The notes: generated by a model not told the origin, from the sequence alone. Counted from the stretch's first letter, positions 51,617 through 60,174 are shown. The stretch: DNA of 64,000 bases from Faecalibacterium prausnitzii (GCF_003287405.1 NZ_PRLD01000008.1:62001-126000), one strand, 5' to 3'. Numbers and translations: made by a program.

Positions 51617-52153
51617 ATGCCCTTTGAGTTTGCTTTTCTGGACTGGCTGTACCAGTTCCGCAACCCGGTAATGAACGCAGTTTCCATCTTTTTTGATTAC
51701 GCCGGTGCTCACGGCGAGATCTGGATCGCGTTCACCCTGCTGCTTCTGCTCTTCCGGCGCACCCGCAAAGCGGGCTTTGCCATGGCGGTGGCGCTGGTGC
51801 TGTACATGGCGGCGGGGCACTTCTTCCTCAAGCCGCTGTTCGCCCGCCCCCGCCCCTGTGATCTCAACACCTCCATCACCATGCTGGTGGCGCGTCCGCA
51901 CGGGCACTCCTTCCCCTCCGGGCACACTGCCTCCGGGGTGGCGGCAGCCTACGCGCTCTGGCTGCAAAACCGGAAGCTGGGCGCACCCGCGCTGGTGCTG
52001 GCAGCCTTTATCGCCTTTACCCGGTTGTACCTCTATGTGCACTTCCCCACCGATATCCTCGGCGGCGCAGTGCTGGGCATCGTTTTGGGCGCTGCGGCTT
52101 CCGCAATCGCAAACTATGTGGCGAATCACAAAGAGAAACAACGAATCGTATAA
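51617..52153 (+). CDS. PAP2 family membrane phosphatase
   Basis: 178 residues with five predicted membrane helices. The three phosphatase motifs are complete: KPLFARPRP (C1), FPSGHTAS (C2, about residues 99-106) and TRLYLYVHFPTDILGG (C3, with the nucleophilic His). The family includes undecaprenyl pyrophosphate phosphatase (BcrC type) and phosphatidate phosphatases; the small size and HSFPSGHTAS context fit undecaprenyl pyrophosphate recycling, not proven. AAAAGGAGG precedes the start. A family B element follows and may act as terminator. Confidence 0.9.
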   Translation: MPFEFAFLDWLYQFRNPVMNAVSIFFDYAGAHGEIWIAFTLLLLLFRRTRKAGFAMAVALVLYMAAGHFFLKPLFARPRPCDLNTSITMLVARPHGHSFPSGHTASGVAAAYALWLQNRKLGAPALVLAAFIAFTRLYLYVHFPTDILGGAVLGIVLGAAASAIANYVANHKEKQRIV

Positions 52154-52193
52154 AAATTCGTATGTCTTTTATTGCAACTGCCGTTTCCCTCTG

Positions 52194-52318
52194 CGACCCC
52201 TCCTGTGAAAATGCAAGCCCGGAAAGTCCGCAGACTTTCCGGGCTTGTTCTATTTTATAATAATTTTTCCGCTGAAAATATCCAGAGCACAAGCGGCGGA
52301 TATTCCAAATCGTCCCAC
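52194..52318 (+). repeat. Family B two-hairpin intergenic element (copy B3)
   Basis: GACCCCTCCTGTGAAAA, hairpin GCAAGCCCGGAAAGTC-cgca-GACTTTCCGGGCTTGT (52213-52248), A/T spacer, TTTTTCCGCTG, second stem AATATCC/GGATATT, tail CCAAATCGTCCC. Both stems differ from other copies yet still pair. Confidence 0.75.
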
Positions 52319-52324
52319 TTAAAA

Positions 52325-52843
52325 TTATTCCTCCGCCGGGAGCTGCGCTTTCCGGTTCTGTGCCGGGTCCCAGCACACCAGTTCCAGCCGACTGCCCGCA
52401 GGCAGGGCGGTGTCCGGCTTTGCCGTCTGCCAGCAGCGCTTGAGCACCGCAGCGGCTCCGGCGTCCTCTGCGCCGGGCAGCTCGGTGCACAGCACCGTGC
52501 CCTGCCAGCCGTTCTCCGTGTACAGACTCAGCGCGCCCGCTTTGCCGTCCAGAATGGCGGTGATGTCCTGCTGCAGCTGCGCGTAGCCCTCGGCGGTGGC
52601 GGCGTACTCGCCATGCCACTTTTCAAAAAACACCGAGAACTCCCCGCACAGCTCAATGAGCAGATCCTCTGTGCCGGAGGGGCTTTGCACCACCAGCGCC
52701 AGATCCTGCTCTTCCATATAGTCAAAGTCCGGGTCGTCCCATGTGTGCACGGTGACCTGCTGTCGGCTGAGCAGCATCAGCAGTTCCCCCTGCTTTTCAG
52801 CAGTATCAAAATCGCCCTGCGGGCTGTTCCAGTCTGTGTTCAT
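52325..52843 (-). CDS. Hypothetical cytoplasmic protein
   Basis: I do not recognise this acidic 172-residue protein (MNTDWNSPQGDFDTAEKQGEL). It has no membrane segment or signal, and shows no catalytic motif; many Glu/Asp/Gln residues and conserved-looking Trp/Phe positions (HTWDDPDFDYMEEQDLALVV) suggest a small globular alpha/beta fold. The start has GGAGGAACACCG upstream. It lies 37 bases behind the GGDEF gene on the same strand and is probably cotranscribed with it. Confidence 0.75.
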   Translation of the reverse strand: MNTDWNSPQGDFDTAEKQGELLMLLSRQQVTVHTWDDPDFDYMEEQDLALVVQSPSGTEDLLIELCGEFSVFFEKWHGEYAATAEGYAQLQQDITAILDGKAGALSLYTENGWQGTVLCTELPGAEDAGAAAVLKRCWQTAKPDTALPAGSRLELVCWDPAQNRKAQLPAEE

Positions 52844-52880
52844 CGGTGTTCCTCCGTTTATCCGTTGTTCGGGCAGAATT

Positions 52881-53999
52881 TCAAGCTGTCTGCTCGCTGT
52901 CGTCTGCGGGCTTTGCCGCTGCGGCGCGGGCCTTCTGTTCCTTTTTAGCACAGTAGAGCGCGCGGTCGGCACGGTCCTTCACTGCGACCACGTCCTCCCC
53001 GGAAAAGACGGCAGAGCCAAGGGAGACCGTTGGCAAAATGGCAAGCGTCTTGCGCCGTTCTGCCAGCAGAGCTTGCAGCGTTGCTGCGCAGCAGGCTTCG
53101 CTTGCTTCGTCCTTCAGCAGCACGCAGAATTCATCGCCGCCAATGCGGTAGCAGTAGCCGCAGCGGGCATAGGCTTTTTTGATGCAGTCTGCGATCTCGG
53201 CAAGGCAGACGTCCCCCTGTAAATGGCCGTAGCGGTCGTTGATCTGCTTGAAGTCATCCACATCGAACACCACCAGCACCCCGCCGCTGCGGCGCATCTC
53301 GGCGGTGCGGTTCAGGTAGCTGTTCTGGTTCAAAAGTCCGGTCAGCGCGTCCAGCTGGTTCCACATCTCGCTGCAATAGATATAATACAGCACCGACAGC
53401 AACGTGACGCACAGCCATGTGACGTGCAGCGCCGGCAGCGCGATCTGGATCACAGTCTCCGCGCCCAGAAAAAGGATCAGCGGGTAGATCAGCGTGCGGC
53501 TGCGGTTCTGAAAGACCGCCGCCGTACGCACCGTAGCCACCATAAGGTACAGCATGGAGACGTAATACATAACGACATAAATATAGAAGTACTCACCCCG
53601 GGCGTAGAGGTTCTCCCTGCTCACCGAGAACACCGGCCCATAGGGCAGCGTTGCCGCCAGAAAAAGCAGATACACACCCTCGCAGCAGACCGCTGCCTTG
53701 AACCCGCGCCGGATGACGGATTTTTTGTCCAGCACATATACAAGGCACAGCGCCACCGCCGGTGTCAGCCCGAAGCCCAGATAGTTGGACAAAATATTCA
53801 GCCAGCGGTAGCCCGGCGGTGTGCCGTCTACCACAATGGTGATGACCTCCAGCACCGAGATCGCCGCGATCAGCGCAAAGGCCAGAAAGAACCCGCGCTT
53901 CTGCTTTTTATTCAAAGATTCGCTCAGCTTTGTAAGAAGGCACATAAAGCCAAGCACAAAAAGATCAATGGTCGTTAAAATAAAGAAATAGCCATCCAT
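52881..53999 (-). CDS. Membrane GGDEF protein (diguanylate cyclase)
   Basis: 372 residues. About seven membrane helices occupy 5-210 in an MHYT/7TM-like sensor arrangement of unknown ligand, then a GGDEF domain at 215-350: LDALTGLLNQNSYLNR, FDVDDFKQINDRYGHLQGD, RIGGDEFCVLL (GGDEF at 287-291) and ADRALYCAKKE. Metal and substrate residues are present, so it should make cyclic di-GMP. The RxxD inhibitory site expected five residues before GGDEF is missing (RCGY there), so feedback inhibition is unlikely. No PilZ or EAL gene is in the window. Confidence 0.9.
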   Translation of the reverse strand: MDGYFFILTTIDLFVLGFMCLLTKLSESLNKKQKRGFFLAFALIAAISVLEVITIVVDGTPPGYRWLNILSNYLGFGLTPAVALCLVYVLDKKSVIRRGFKAAVCCEGVYLLFLAATLPYGPVFSVSRENLYARGEYFYIYVVMYYVSMLYLMVATVRTAAVFQNRSRTLIYPLILFLGAETVIQIALPALHVTWLCVTLLSVLYYIYCSEMWNQLDALTGLLNQNSYLNRTAEMRRSGGVLVVFDVDDFKQINDRYGHLQGDVCLAEIADCIKKAYARCGYCYRIGGDEFCVLLKDEASEACCAATLQALLAERRKTLAILPTVSLGSAVFSGEDVVAVKDRADRALYCAKKEQKARAAAAKPADDSEQTA

Positions 54000-54053
54000 T
54001 ACAAATTATCTCGCTCTGTGAACTGACACCCCTGTCCGGGTACATACAATATT

Positions 54054-54082
54054 AGTATATCACTCCGCAAAACTTTTCTCAA
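54054..54082 (-). promoter_or_regulatory. Sigma-A type promoter of the GGDEF gene
   Basis: On the minus strand TTGAGA (54077-54082), 17 bases, TATACT (54054-54059). Confidence 0.65.
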
Positions 54083-54205
54083 CCGGGAACCGCTTATTTT
54101 CATTCAACTAGCAATTCAACTTTTTAATGCAACAGCGTTGCATTGCATATCGCAAATATGCTGTTTGAATGTCACACCATTTTTTTGACTCGCGATAAAA
54201 AAGCT

Positions 54206-55390
54206 TCAACGTCTCCCGGACGGCTTTTTGCCGTGGATATCCAGTTTGGACAATGCGCATACCGTCTCGATATGCTCCGTATGCGGGAACATATCCACCG
54301 GGGTAAAGCCCTCGGCCTTATAGCCCAGCTTTGTCAGAGTGACAAGGTCGCGGGCAAGGGTGACGGGGTTGCAGCTGACATAAACCACACGCTTGGGTGC
54401 CATACGCGCCACGCTGGCAAGGAATTCCGGAGTAGAGCCCTCGCGCGGGGGGTCCATAAAGATCACGTCTGCCTTCTCCCCTGCTGCGGCGGCTTCACTG
54501 ATCCAGCGGGTGGCGTCGGCAGCAAAGAAGCGGGCGTTCTTTACGCCGTTGTGCTTTGCGTTGCCAATGGCATCCTGCACAGCGTCCCGGTTCAGTTCCA
54601 CGCCCACCACCTGCTTTGCATGGTCGGCGGCGGTCAGTCCGATGGTGCCGATGCCGCAGTAGGCGTCCAGCACCACCTCTTTGCCGGTCAGTTTTGCGGC
54701 TTCCACAGCAAGGCCGTACAATACGGCGGTCTGCGCCGGGTTCACCTGATAAAAGCTGCGCGGGCTGATGGCGTAGGTCTTGCCGCAAAGGGTGTCCAGA
54801 ATGAACCCCTTGCCGTACAGCACCTTTTCCGCTTCGCCCAGCACCACGCTGGTCTTGCGGCTGTTCACGTTCTGCACCACGGTGGTCACGGTCACGCCGC
54901 GCTGCGCTGCTTCGGCCAGCAGCGCCTTGACAAAGTTCTTTGCGCCCGGCAGCACCGGCTGCGCCGTCACCAGCACCACCATCACCTGCCCGGTGGCTAC
55001 GCCCCGCCGCAGCAGGCAGTGGCGCACAAGTCCGGTGCCCTTGTCCTCATCGTAGGGCTGGTAGCGGCAGACGTTAGCGGCAGCCCGCACCGCCTGCATG
55101 GTCTTGTCCAGCACTTCGTCCTGCAGCAGGCAGCTTTCCACCGGCAGCACCTTATGGCTGTTTGCCGCGTAGATGCCGGAGGTCAGCTTTCCACCCCAGC
55201 CGGGGGCAAAGGTGGAGATCACCTTATTGCGGTAGTGGTAGGGCTGCTCCATGCCCCGGATGGGGTGCACCGGGCCGTATTTGCCCAAAAGAGCCCGCAC
55301 TTTTTCTTCCTTCTGTTTCAGCTGCGCGGCATAGTCCAGCCCCAGCAGGGGGCAGCCGCCGCAGTTTTTGGCACGCAGTTTGCAATCCAT
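54206..55390 (-). CDS. RlmD/RumA-type RNA uracil-C5 methyltransferase
   Basis: 394 residues with no TRAM domain. The N-terminus has the Fe-S type cysteines (CKLRAKNCGGC, then ESCLLQ). The catalytic half carries SAM-binding DAYCGIGTIGLTAA, VVGVELN, FMDPPREG, and the nucleophile Cys in YVSCNPVTLARDL, ending FPHTEHIETV. It methylates a uridine at C5 in 23S rRNA (U1939 and/or U747 by family) or, less likely, tRNA. In Firmicutes one such enzyme (RlmCD) can do both 23S sites. It is monocistronic. Confidence 0.9.
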   Translation of the reverse strand: MDCKLRAKNCGGCPLLGLDYAAQLKQKEEKVRALLGKYGPVHPIRGMEQPYHYRNKVISTFAPGWGGKLTSGIYAANSHKVLPVESCLLQDEVLDKTMQAVRAAANVCRYQPYDEDKGTGLVRHCLLRRGVATGQVMVVLVTAQPVLPGAKNFVKALLAEAAQRGVTVTTVVQNVNSRKTSVVLGEAEKVLYGKGFILDTLCGKTYAISPRSFYQVNPAQTAVLYGLAVEAAKLTGKEVVLDAYCGIGTIGLTAADHAKQVVGVELNRDAVQDAIGNAKHNGVKNARFFAADATRWISEAAAAGEKADVIFMDPPREGSTPEFLASVARMAPKRVVYVSCNPVTLARDLVTLTKLGYKAEGFTPVDMFPHTEHIETVCALSKLDIHGKKPSGRR

Positions 55391-55504
55391 GGCAGTTTCT
55401 TCCTTTATATAATAGATACTCTCCTTTCAGGATATCACAGGGCAGGGTGGATTGCAACTGCAAGGCGGGGCGATTTTTACAGTTTTCATTTTTACTGCCG
55501 GGTC

Positions 55505-55533
55505 TTTACTTTCCCGCGCTGATTTGCCATAAT
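55505..55533 (+). promoter_or_regulatory. Promoter of the ROK gene
   Basis: TTTACT (55505-55510), 17 bases, CATAAT (55528-55533). Confidence 0.5.
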
Positions 55534-55570
55534 AGGGACAGAAAACGACCGTTTACGGGAGGGTTACAAG

Positions 55571-56491
55571 ATGAAGATCATGGTTTTTGATGTAGGCGGA
55601 ACCGAGATCAAATACTCGGTCATGGATGAGCAGATGCACCGCACGGACAGCGGCGCGGTGCCCACGCCGCAGGATACGCAGGCGCAGTTTCTGGATGCAG
55701 TCTACCGGCTGTATGCGCCCCATAAGGACGAGGTGAGCGGCATTGCCATGGCGTTGCCGGGCTTTGTGGATAACCGCACCGGCTATGTGTCCAACGGCGG
55801 GGCGCTGCTGTACAATACCGCCACCCCGGTGGGGCAGCTGCTGGCAGAAAAATGCGGCTGCCCTGTTATCCTGGAAAACGACGGCAAGGCCGCCGCCATG
55901 GCAGAGCTGGCAAACGGCGCGCTGAAGGACTGCTGCAACGCGGCGGTGTTCATCATCGGCACCGGCGTGGGCGGCGGCATCATTGCCAACGGGCAGCTGG
56001 TGCGCGGGGTGCACTTTACCGCCGGGGAGTACAGCTTTGTCAACACCAACGCCGAAGCGTGGGACGCCCCGGACCAGAACATGGCCTGCCAGTGCAGCAC
56101 CAGCAATCTGCTTAAATGGTACCGCGCCCGCAAGGCGCTGCCGGAGGACGCCCCGCTGGACGGACGCAGCTTTTTTGCTGCCGCCAACGCCGGGGAGCCG
56201 GAAGCGCTGGAGGTGCTGCAACGGTTCTGTCATGCGGTGGCGGTGCAGATCTACAACCTGACCGTTCTGCTGGATGTGGAAAAGGTGGCCATCGGCGGCG
56301 GCATCAGCAAGCAGCCCCTGCTGCTGGAAAGCCTGCGCAGCGCCTACAATGGACTGTACGCCTCCCGGGCGGGACAAGCTTACATGGAGGGCTTGCCCCG
56401 CTGCCAGATCGTGCCCTGCGCCTTTTCCAGTGAGGCCAATCAGGTAGGCGTCGCCGCCGCATATTTTGAAGCTATGCAGAAAAAACGTTGA
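55571..56491 (+). CDS. ROK family sugar kinase
   Basis: 306 residues with GGGAGGG before the start. The phosphate-1 motif FDVGGTEIKYSV (6-17) and GTGVGGGIIANGQLVRG identify a ROK kinase without the DNA-binding extension of ROK repressors. The usual zinc motif CxCGxxGCxE is not intact: the equivalent region reads NMACQCSTSNLL, leaving only two cysteines, so zinc binding may be altered. It probably phosphorylates glucose, ManNAc or another hexose. A promoter for the next gene overlaps its end. Confidence 0.88.
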   Translation: MKIMVFDVGGTEIKYSVMDEQMHRTDSGAVPTPQDTQAQFLDAVYRLYAPHKDEVSGIAMALPGFVDNRTGYVSNGGALLYNTATPVGQLLAEKCGCPVILENDGKAAAMAELANGALKDCCNAAVFIIGTGVGGGIIANGQLVRGVHFTAGEYSFVNTNAEAWDAPDQNMACQCSTSNLLKWYRARKALPEDAPLDGRSFFAAANAGEPEALEVLQRFCHAVAVQIYNLTVLLDVEKVAIGGGISKQPLLLESLRSAYNGLYASRAGQAYMEGLPRCQIVPCAFSSEANQVGVAAAYFEAMQKKR

Positions 56492-56516
56492 TTTTCAGCC
56501 GGTTTCATGGTACTAT
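56488..56516 (+). promoter_or_regulatory. Promoter of the DUF4430 gene
   Basis: TTGATT (56488-56493), 17 bases, TACTAT (56511-56516); it overlaps the ROK stop codon. Confidence 0.55.
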
Positions 56517-56566
56517 ATCTGCCGTGCGCTCTGCACACAAAACACGAAACAAGGAGATCTTGAACC

Positions 56567-57028
56567 ATGAACACTCTGCATAAATTTGCTGCCCTGGCCC
56601 TCAGTGCTGTGCTGTCCGTCTGCCTGCTGGCAGGCTGCGGCGCTTCTGCGTCCTCTACCGCTTCCAGCGCAGCTTCCTCCGTGGCTTCTTCTGTGGCCGC
56701 TTCTGAGGTTGCTTCTTCCGCTGCCGCCGAGACACAGGCCACGGTGGAGTTCACCGTTACCGCTGCGGACGGCAGCGTATCCAGCGTTCTGCTGAACGTG
56801 ACCGACGGCGAAAAGCTGAGCACCGCACTGGCCAAGGCCGGTATCATCAGTCAGGAAGAAGCCGATGCCGGCTTTGTGACCACCGTGAACGGCGAGACCG
56901 CCGACTATAATAAAGATCAGGCTTGGTGGTGCCTGACCGATGCTGCCGGTGAGATGACCACGGTGGGCGTGGCAGACATCGAACTCCACGACGGTGACAG
57001 CTATGCCTTTACCTACACCAAGGGCTAA
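56567..57028 (+). CDS. DUF4430 lipoprotein
   Basis: 153 residues. Signal with lipobox LAGC (C24), then a Ser/Ala-rich tether (25-57) and a DUF4430 domain (about 60-153): VLLNVTDGEKLSTALAKAG, VNGETADYNKDQAWWCLTDAAGE, DIELHDGDSYAFTYTKG. This ubiquitin-like fold also occurs in transcobalamin-type proteins and is often encoded beside an ECF S-component, as here. A surface ligand-capture role for a vitamin is inferred. The next gene overlaps its last 26 bases. Confidence 0.85.
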   Translation: MNTLHKFAALALSAVLSVCLLAGCGASASSTASSAASSVASSVAASEVASSAAAETQATVEFTVTAADGSVSSVLLNVTDGEKLSTALAKAGIISQEEADAGFVTTVNGETADYNKDQAWWCLTDAAGEMTTVGVADIELHDGDSYAFTYTKG

Positions 57029-57542
57029 AAAGCCGGTGGCGCTGCACACTCGGGTGTTGCGGCTGGTGCTCAGCGGCCTGATGGGTGCGCTGCTGGTGGT
57101 GAGCAAGCAAGCCATGAGCGGTCTGCCCAATCTGGAGCCGGTAAGCCTGCTCATCATCCTGTTTGCGCTGGAACTGCCCCGGGAGACGCCCGGCGCTATC
57201 ACGGTATTTATCCTGCTGCAGGGCGTGCTGTACGGCTTTGGCCTGTGGTGGGTGATGTACCTGTATGTGTGGTATCTGCTGGCGCTGCTGGCATGGCTGC
57301 TGCGCCGCATGGACTACGCCTTTTTCTGGGCGGTGCTCAGCGGGCTGTACGGCCTGTGCTTCGGCGGGCTGTGCGCGGCGGTGTATCTGTTTGCCAAAAC
57401 GCCCGCCTTTGCCCTGAGCTGGTGGCTCAGCGGCCTGAGCTACGATGCGCTGCACGGCGTTGGCAACTTTGTGCTGATGCTGCTGCTCTACCGCCCGCTG
57501 CGCCGTGCGCTGCAAATGGCAAAAAAGCAGCTGCGGATCTAA
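57003..57542 (+). CDS. Integral membrane protein, ECF transporter S-component-like
   Basis: 179 residues from ATG 57003 (GTG at 56994 is an alternative start); it overlaps the DUF4430 gene, so translation is coupled. Five to six hydrophobic helices, starting VLRLVLSGLMGALLVVSKQAM, and a size of about 180 residues fit an ECF S-component. The pair with DUF4430 is a recurrent one. The ECF module (EcfA/A'/T) is not in the window, so it must be shared, as in group II systems. Ligand unknown. Confidence 0.75.
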   Translation: MPLPTPRAKKPVALHTRVLRLVLSGLMGALLVVSKQAMSGLPNLEPVSLLIILFALELPRETPGAITVFILLQGVLYGFGLWWVMYLYVWYLLALLAWLLRRMDYAFFWAVLSGLYGLCFGGLCAAVYLFAKTPAFALSWWLSGLSYDALHGVGNFVLMLLLYRPLRRALQMAKKQLRI

Positions 57543-57560
57543 TATTTTCTTTATAAAAAT

Positions 57561-57596
57561 GCAGAGCCGGACAGCCCGCGGGCTGTCCGGCTCTGC
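57561..57596. terminator. Bidirectional terminator between S-component gene and folC
   Basis: GCAGAGCCGGACAGCCCG pairs with its perfect complement CGGGCTGTCCGGCTCTGC; it lies between convergent genes. Confidence 0.85.
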
Positions 57597-57625
57597 TTGT
57601 ATTCAAAAATATTTTTTCTGCATCG

Positions 57626-58897
57626 TTACACATTCAGGCGGGCAAACGCCTGCCGGACATCACCGGAGAAATACAGCGTACCCAGTGCGCATACCGGGCC
57701 TTCGCCGCCCAGTTCTTCCGCACGCGCCACACCGGCTTCGATGCTGTCCGCAGCCTCGGCGGTGCAGCCGTAGGCGCGGATATGCTCCGCCAGCGTCTGC
57801 GCCGGCATGGCGCGGGGGTTGTGCGCCGTCACGGTCACGAACCGCTCAGCCAGCGGTGCCAACAGCGCCAACATCTCGTCCACGTCTTTATCTGCCATGA
57901 TGCTGACCAGAAAGACGAATTTCTGCCCGGGGAAGCGGTCTTTCAGGCTCTGCACCGTGGCGCGCATCCCGTGGGCGTTGTGGCTGCCGTCCAGCACAAA
58001 GGTCGGGCTGTGGCGCAGCAGCTCAAAGCGCCCGGGCCAGCTCACCTGCTCCAACCCGGTGCGGATGGCGCTTTCCGGGATGTTCCAGCCGTGCTGCCGC
58101 AGCACCCGCAGGGCGGTAATAGCCAGCGCGGCGTTGCGGGGCTGATAGCTGCCGATAAGCGGCAGGCGCACCCCGTCCAGCCCGTCAAAGCTGAAGGTGA
58201 CTGCGTCCAGATCCCCGCCGGTGATCTGCAGCTTGGCAAAATCCACCTCGGTAAGGGGCGCATTCTGCTGCGCCGCCACCCGGCGCAGCACGGCGTCTGC
58301 TTCCGGTGCGCCGCCGTAGCTCACCACCGGGCAGCCCGGCTTGATGATGCCGGCCTTGGCAGCGGCGATATCCGCCAGCGTAGGGCCAAGCTCCTTGACG
58401 TGATCCATGCCCAGTGCGGTGATCACCGCGCAGGCGGGCGTTTCGATGACATTGGTAGAATCCAGCGTGCCGCCAAGTCCCACCTCCAGCACTACGATAT
58501 CGCACTGCTGCTGCGCAAAATAGAGCATTCCCAGTGCGGTGATGATCTCGAACTCGGTGGGCACGTCCTCCATGGCATCGGCGGCAGGCTTTACCTGCTC
58601 CACCAGCTCCACCAGCGCCTCGTCCGGGATCTGCTGCCCGTTGATCTGGATGCGCTCGTTGAACCGGTTGATGAAGGGCGAGGTATACAGTCCCACCCGG
58701 TAACCGGCGGCTTGCAGGCAGGAAGCCAGCATTGCCGCCGTACTGCCCTTGCCGTTGGTGCCCGCCACATGGACGAATTGCAGCTTTTTGTGCGGGTCGC
58801 CCAGTGCAGCCAGCAGGGTGCGGGTGCGGGTAAGCCCGGGCTTATGCCCCGCCCACTGCACCGCGTGGATGTATTCCATTGCCTGTTCGTAGTTCAT
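57626..58897 (-). CDS. folC: Folylpolyglutamate synthase / dihydrofolate synthase
   Basis: 423 residues with the Mur-ligase fold: P-loop GTNGKGSTA (45-53), FNERIQINGQQI, EVGLGGTLDSTNVI, ITALGMDHVKELGPTL, and the C-terminal DGSHNAHGM. It adds glutamates to folates, retaining them in the cell, and may also make dihydrofolate. It is on the same strand as folT and downstream of it, but about 500 bases of palindromic repeats lie between, so joint transcription is uncertain. GAGG lies upstream of the start. Confidence 0.95.
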   Translation of the reverse strand: MNYEQAMEYIHAVQWAGHKPGLTRTRTLLAALGDPHKKLQFVHVAGTNGKGSTAAMLASCLQAAGYRVGLYTSPFINRFNERIQINGQQIPDEALVELVEQVKPAADAMEDVPTEFEIITALGMLYFAQQQCDIVVLEVGLGGTLDSTNVIETPACAVITALGMDHVKELGPTLADIAAAKAGIIKPGCPVVSYGGAPEADAVLRRVAAQQNAPLTEVDFAKLQITGGDLDAVTFSFDGLDGVRLPLIGSYQPRNAALAITALRVLRQHGWNIPESAIRTGLEQVSWPGRFELLRHSPTFVLDGSHNAHGMRATVQSLKDRFPGQKFVFLVSIMADKDVDEMLALLAPLAERFVTVTAHNPRAMPAQTLAEHIRAYGCTAEAADSIEAGVARAEELGGEGPVCALGTLYFSGDVRQAFARLNV

Positions 58898-58920
58898 AGA
58901 TACTGCCTCGATTCAAGATC

Positions 58921-59034
58921 ACGATTTGGAATGCGCTCCGCTTCGCTCTGCGCATAAATAGCGGAATCACTATTTATATTTCGCGTTTGGAGCGCTCTGC
59001 GGAGCGCTCCAAACGCATTTTCACGGTAGGGGTT
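58921..59034 (-). repeat. Family B two-hairpin intergenic element (copy B4)
   Basis: On the minus strand CCCCTACCGTGAAAA, a 15-bp perfect hairpin GCGTTTGGAGCGCTC-cgca-GAGCGCTCCAAACGC (plus 58983-59016), A/T spacer, ATTCCGCT, second stem ATGCGC/GCGCAT, tail TTCCAAATCGTG. Confidence 0.75.
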
Positions 59035-59044
59035 TGGGAACGAG

Positions 59045-59186
59045 CTCCCTCAGTCAAAACCTGACGGTTTTGACAGCTCCCTCTGAGAGGGAGCCTTTGG
59101 CATAGCGGGAAAGTTTCTGGCTTAACCGGAAAGTTTGCGGGCGCGCTTGCTCCCCCGGGGGGAGCTGTCGCGCAGCGACTGAGGGG
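59045..59186. repeat. Family A variant element (copy A8)
   Basis: CCTCAGTC, tip hairpin AAAACCtgacGGTTTT, CTCCCTCTGAGAGGGAG, core GGCATAGCGGGAAAG, CTCCCCCGGGGGGAG and GTCGCGCAGCGACTGAGGGG. Closely similar to copies A6 and A7. Copy D2 follows at 59203-59263. Confidence 0.65.
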
Positions 59187-59202
59187 CTTTGAATCGGCGG
59201 AG

Positions 59203-59263
59203 CCGGAAAAAACGGTTAAAAGATCTTCACGCCGAACAGGCGTGAATCTTCAGTTTTTTCCGG
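59203..59263. repeat. Long hairpin repeat D2 following family A variant
   Basis: CCGGAAAAAAC (59203-59213) pairs with GTTTTTTCCGG (59253-59263), enclosing TTCACGCC-gaaca-GGCGTGAA. Same layout and context as D1 at 9811-9872. Confidence 0.5.
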
Positions 59264-59347
59264 TGTAGCCCACCCCTTTGGGGTTAAAAGGGGCGAGCAG
59301 CCCCTTTTTCGTGGCTCCAGCGCGTCGAAATCGCTGGCACTTTTCTG

Positions 59348-59373
59348 GTTCTCTTTTGGTGTCAAAAGAGAAC
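59348..59373 (-). terminator. Terminator after folT
   Basis: GTTCTCTTTT pairs with AAAAGAGAAC, 33 bases beyond the folT stop on the minus strand. Confidence 0.6.
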
Positions 59374-59405
59374 ATCCCCCGCCTGAGAGGGTTTTCTCAG
59401 TTTTC

Positions 59406-59918
59406 TTACTTCTTTGCCAGCTTCATCAGGCTGCGGTTTTCCAGCAGGATGCGCAGCAGCACAACGTTCACAGCGCTCAGGATGAGGGCGTTGGGGATGC
59501 GCACTGCCAGCGTTGCCCACGGATAGCCGTAAAACAGGCGCAGCGCCAGCGAGGTGATGACCATGGAGCCTACAAAGTGCCCCAGCAGCACGCTGGCTGC
59601 AAGCCGCAAATTTGTGGAAAGGCTGCTCAGCTTCTGCCACGCAAAGCCCGCCACCAAGCCGATGGCACCCGCGCCCAAGGTGATCAGCGGGTTGATGGCG
59701 TAGCCCGCCAGCACACCGCCGATGATATCGGCCACTGCGCCCACCGCAAAGCCTGCGCCGGGGCCAAACACCACCGCCGCCAGCAGCACCGGCAGACTGC
59801 CCAGATTGAACCGGACGAAGCCGGTGGAGATGCTCAGCACCCGGCTGAACACGATGCTCATAGCCACCAGCAAAGCCAGCATGGTCAGGGTACGCGCAGA
59901 AGTTTTTTTGTCGTTCAT
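59406..59918 (-). CDS. folT: Folate ECF transporter S-component FolT
   Basis: 170 residues from the ATG of MNDKKTSARTLTML with AAGGAGGAC upstream. Six hydrophobic helices and family motifs SRVLSISTGFVRFNLGSLPVLLAAVVFGP, GAVADIIGGVLAGYAINPL and RIPNALILSAVNVVLL match FolT. It binds folates at the membrane surface and works with a shared ECF energy module not present here. Identity is strongly supported by a THF riboswitch and intrinsic terminator in its leader, and by folC downstream. Confidence 0.93.
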   Translation of the reverse strand: MNDKKTSARTLTMLALLVAMSIVFSRVLSISTGFVRFNLGSLPVLLAAVVFGPGAGFAVGAVADIIGGVLAGYAINPLITLGAGAIGLVAGFAWQKLSSLSTNLRLAASVLLGHFVGSMVITSLALRLFYGYPWATLAVRIPNALILSAVNVVLLRILLENRSLMKLAKK

Positions 59919-59964
59919 CGTAGTTGTCCTCCTTAAAAAGGAACAGCAGGCAGGACGCAAAAAA

Positions 59965-60000
59965 CGCCCTCCCCTGTGACAGACCGCACAAAGGAGGGCG
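59965..60000 (-). terminator. Riboswitch-controlled terminator in the folT leader
   Basis: On the minus strand CGCCCTCC pairs with GGAGGGCG followed by TTTTTTGCG, between the THF aptamer and folT. It is the probable expression platform. Confidence 0.85.
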
Positions 60001-60067
60001 TGAATTCCAACAACATTCACTTCCGGGCAAAAACCGCAGACGGCTCTCGCCTGCACCCAAGTCCATG

Positions 60068-60165
60068 CAGCAGCGGGATGCAGACCCTGCACCGCGGTCA
60101 ATACCTTCGTCCGCAGCACAACTCCCCGTTGATGCGGCACTTAACGCGCAGGGTCTTACTCTGTT
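60068..60165 (-). ncRNA. Tetrahydrofolate (THF) riboswitch
   Basis: The minus-strand leader contains the conserved THF aptamer elements in order: AGAGTAAGA, GCGCGTTAAGTG, GACGAAGG, CCGCGGTGC and TCTGCATCCCGC. The P1 ends and core match the folT motif described in Firmicutes. Folate binding should favour the downstream terminator and switch off folT. Confidence 0.9.
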
Positions 60166-60174
60166 GATGATGCC

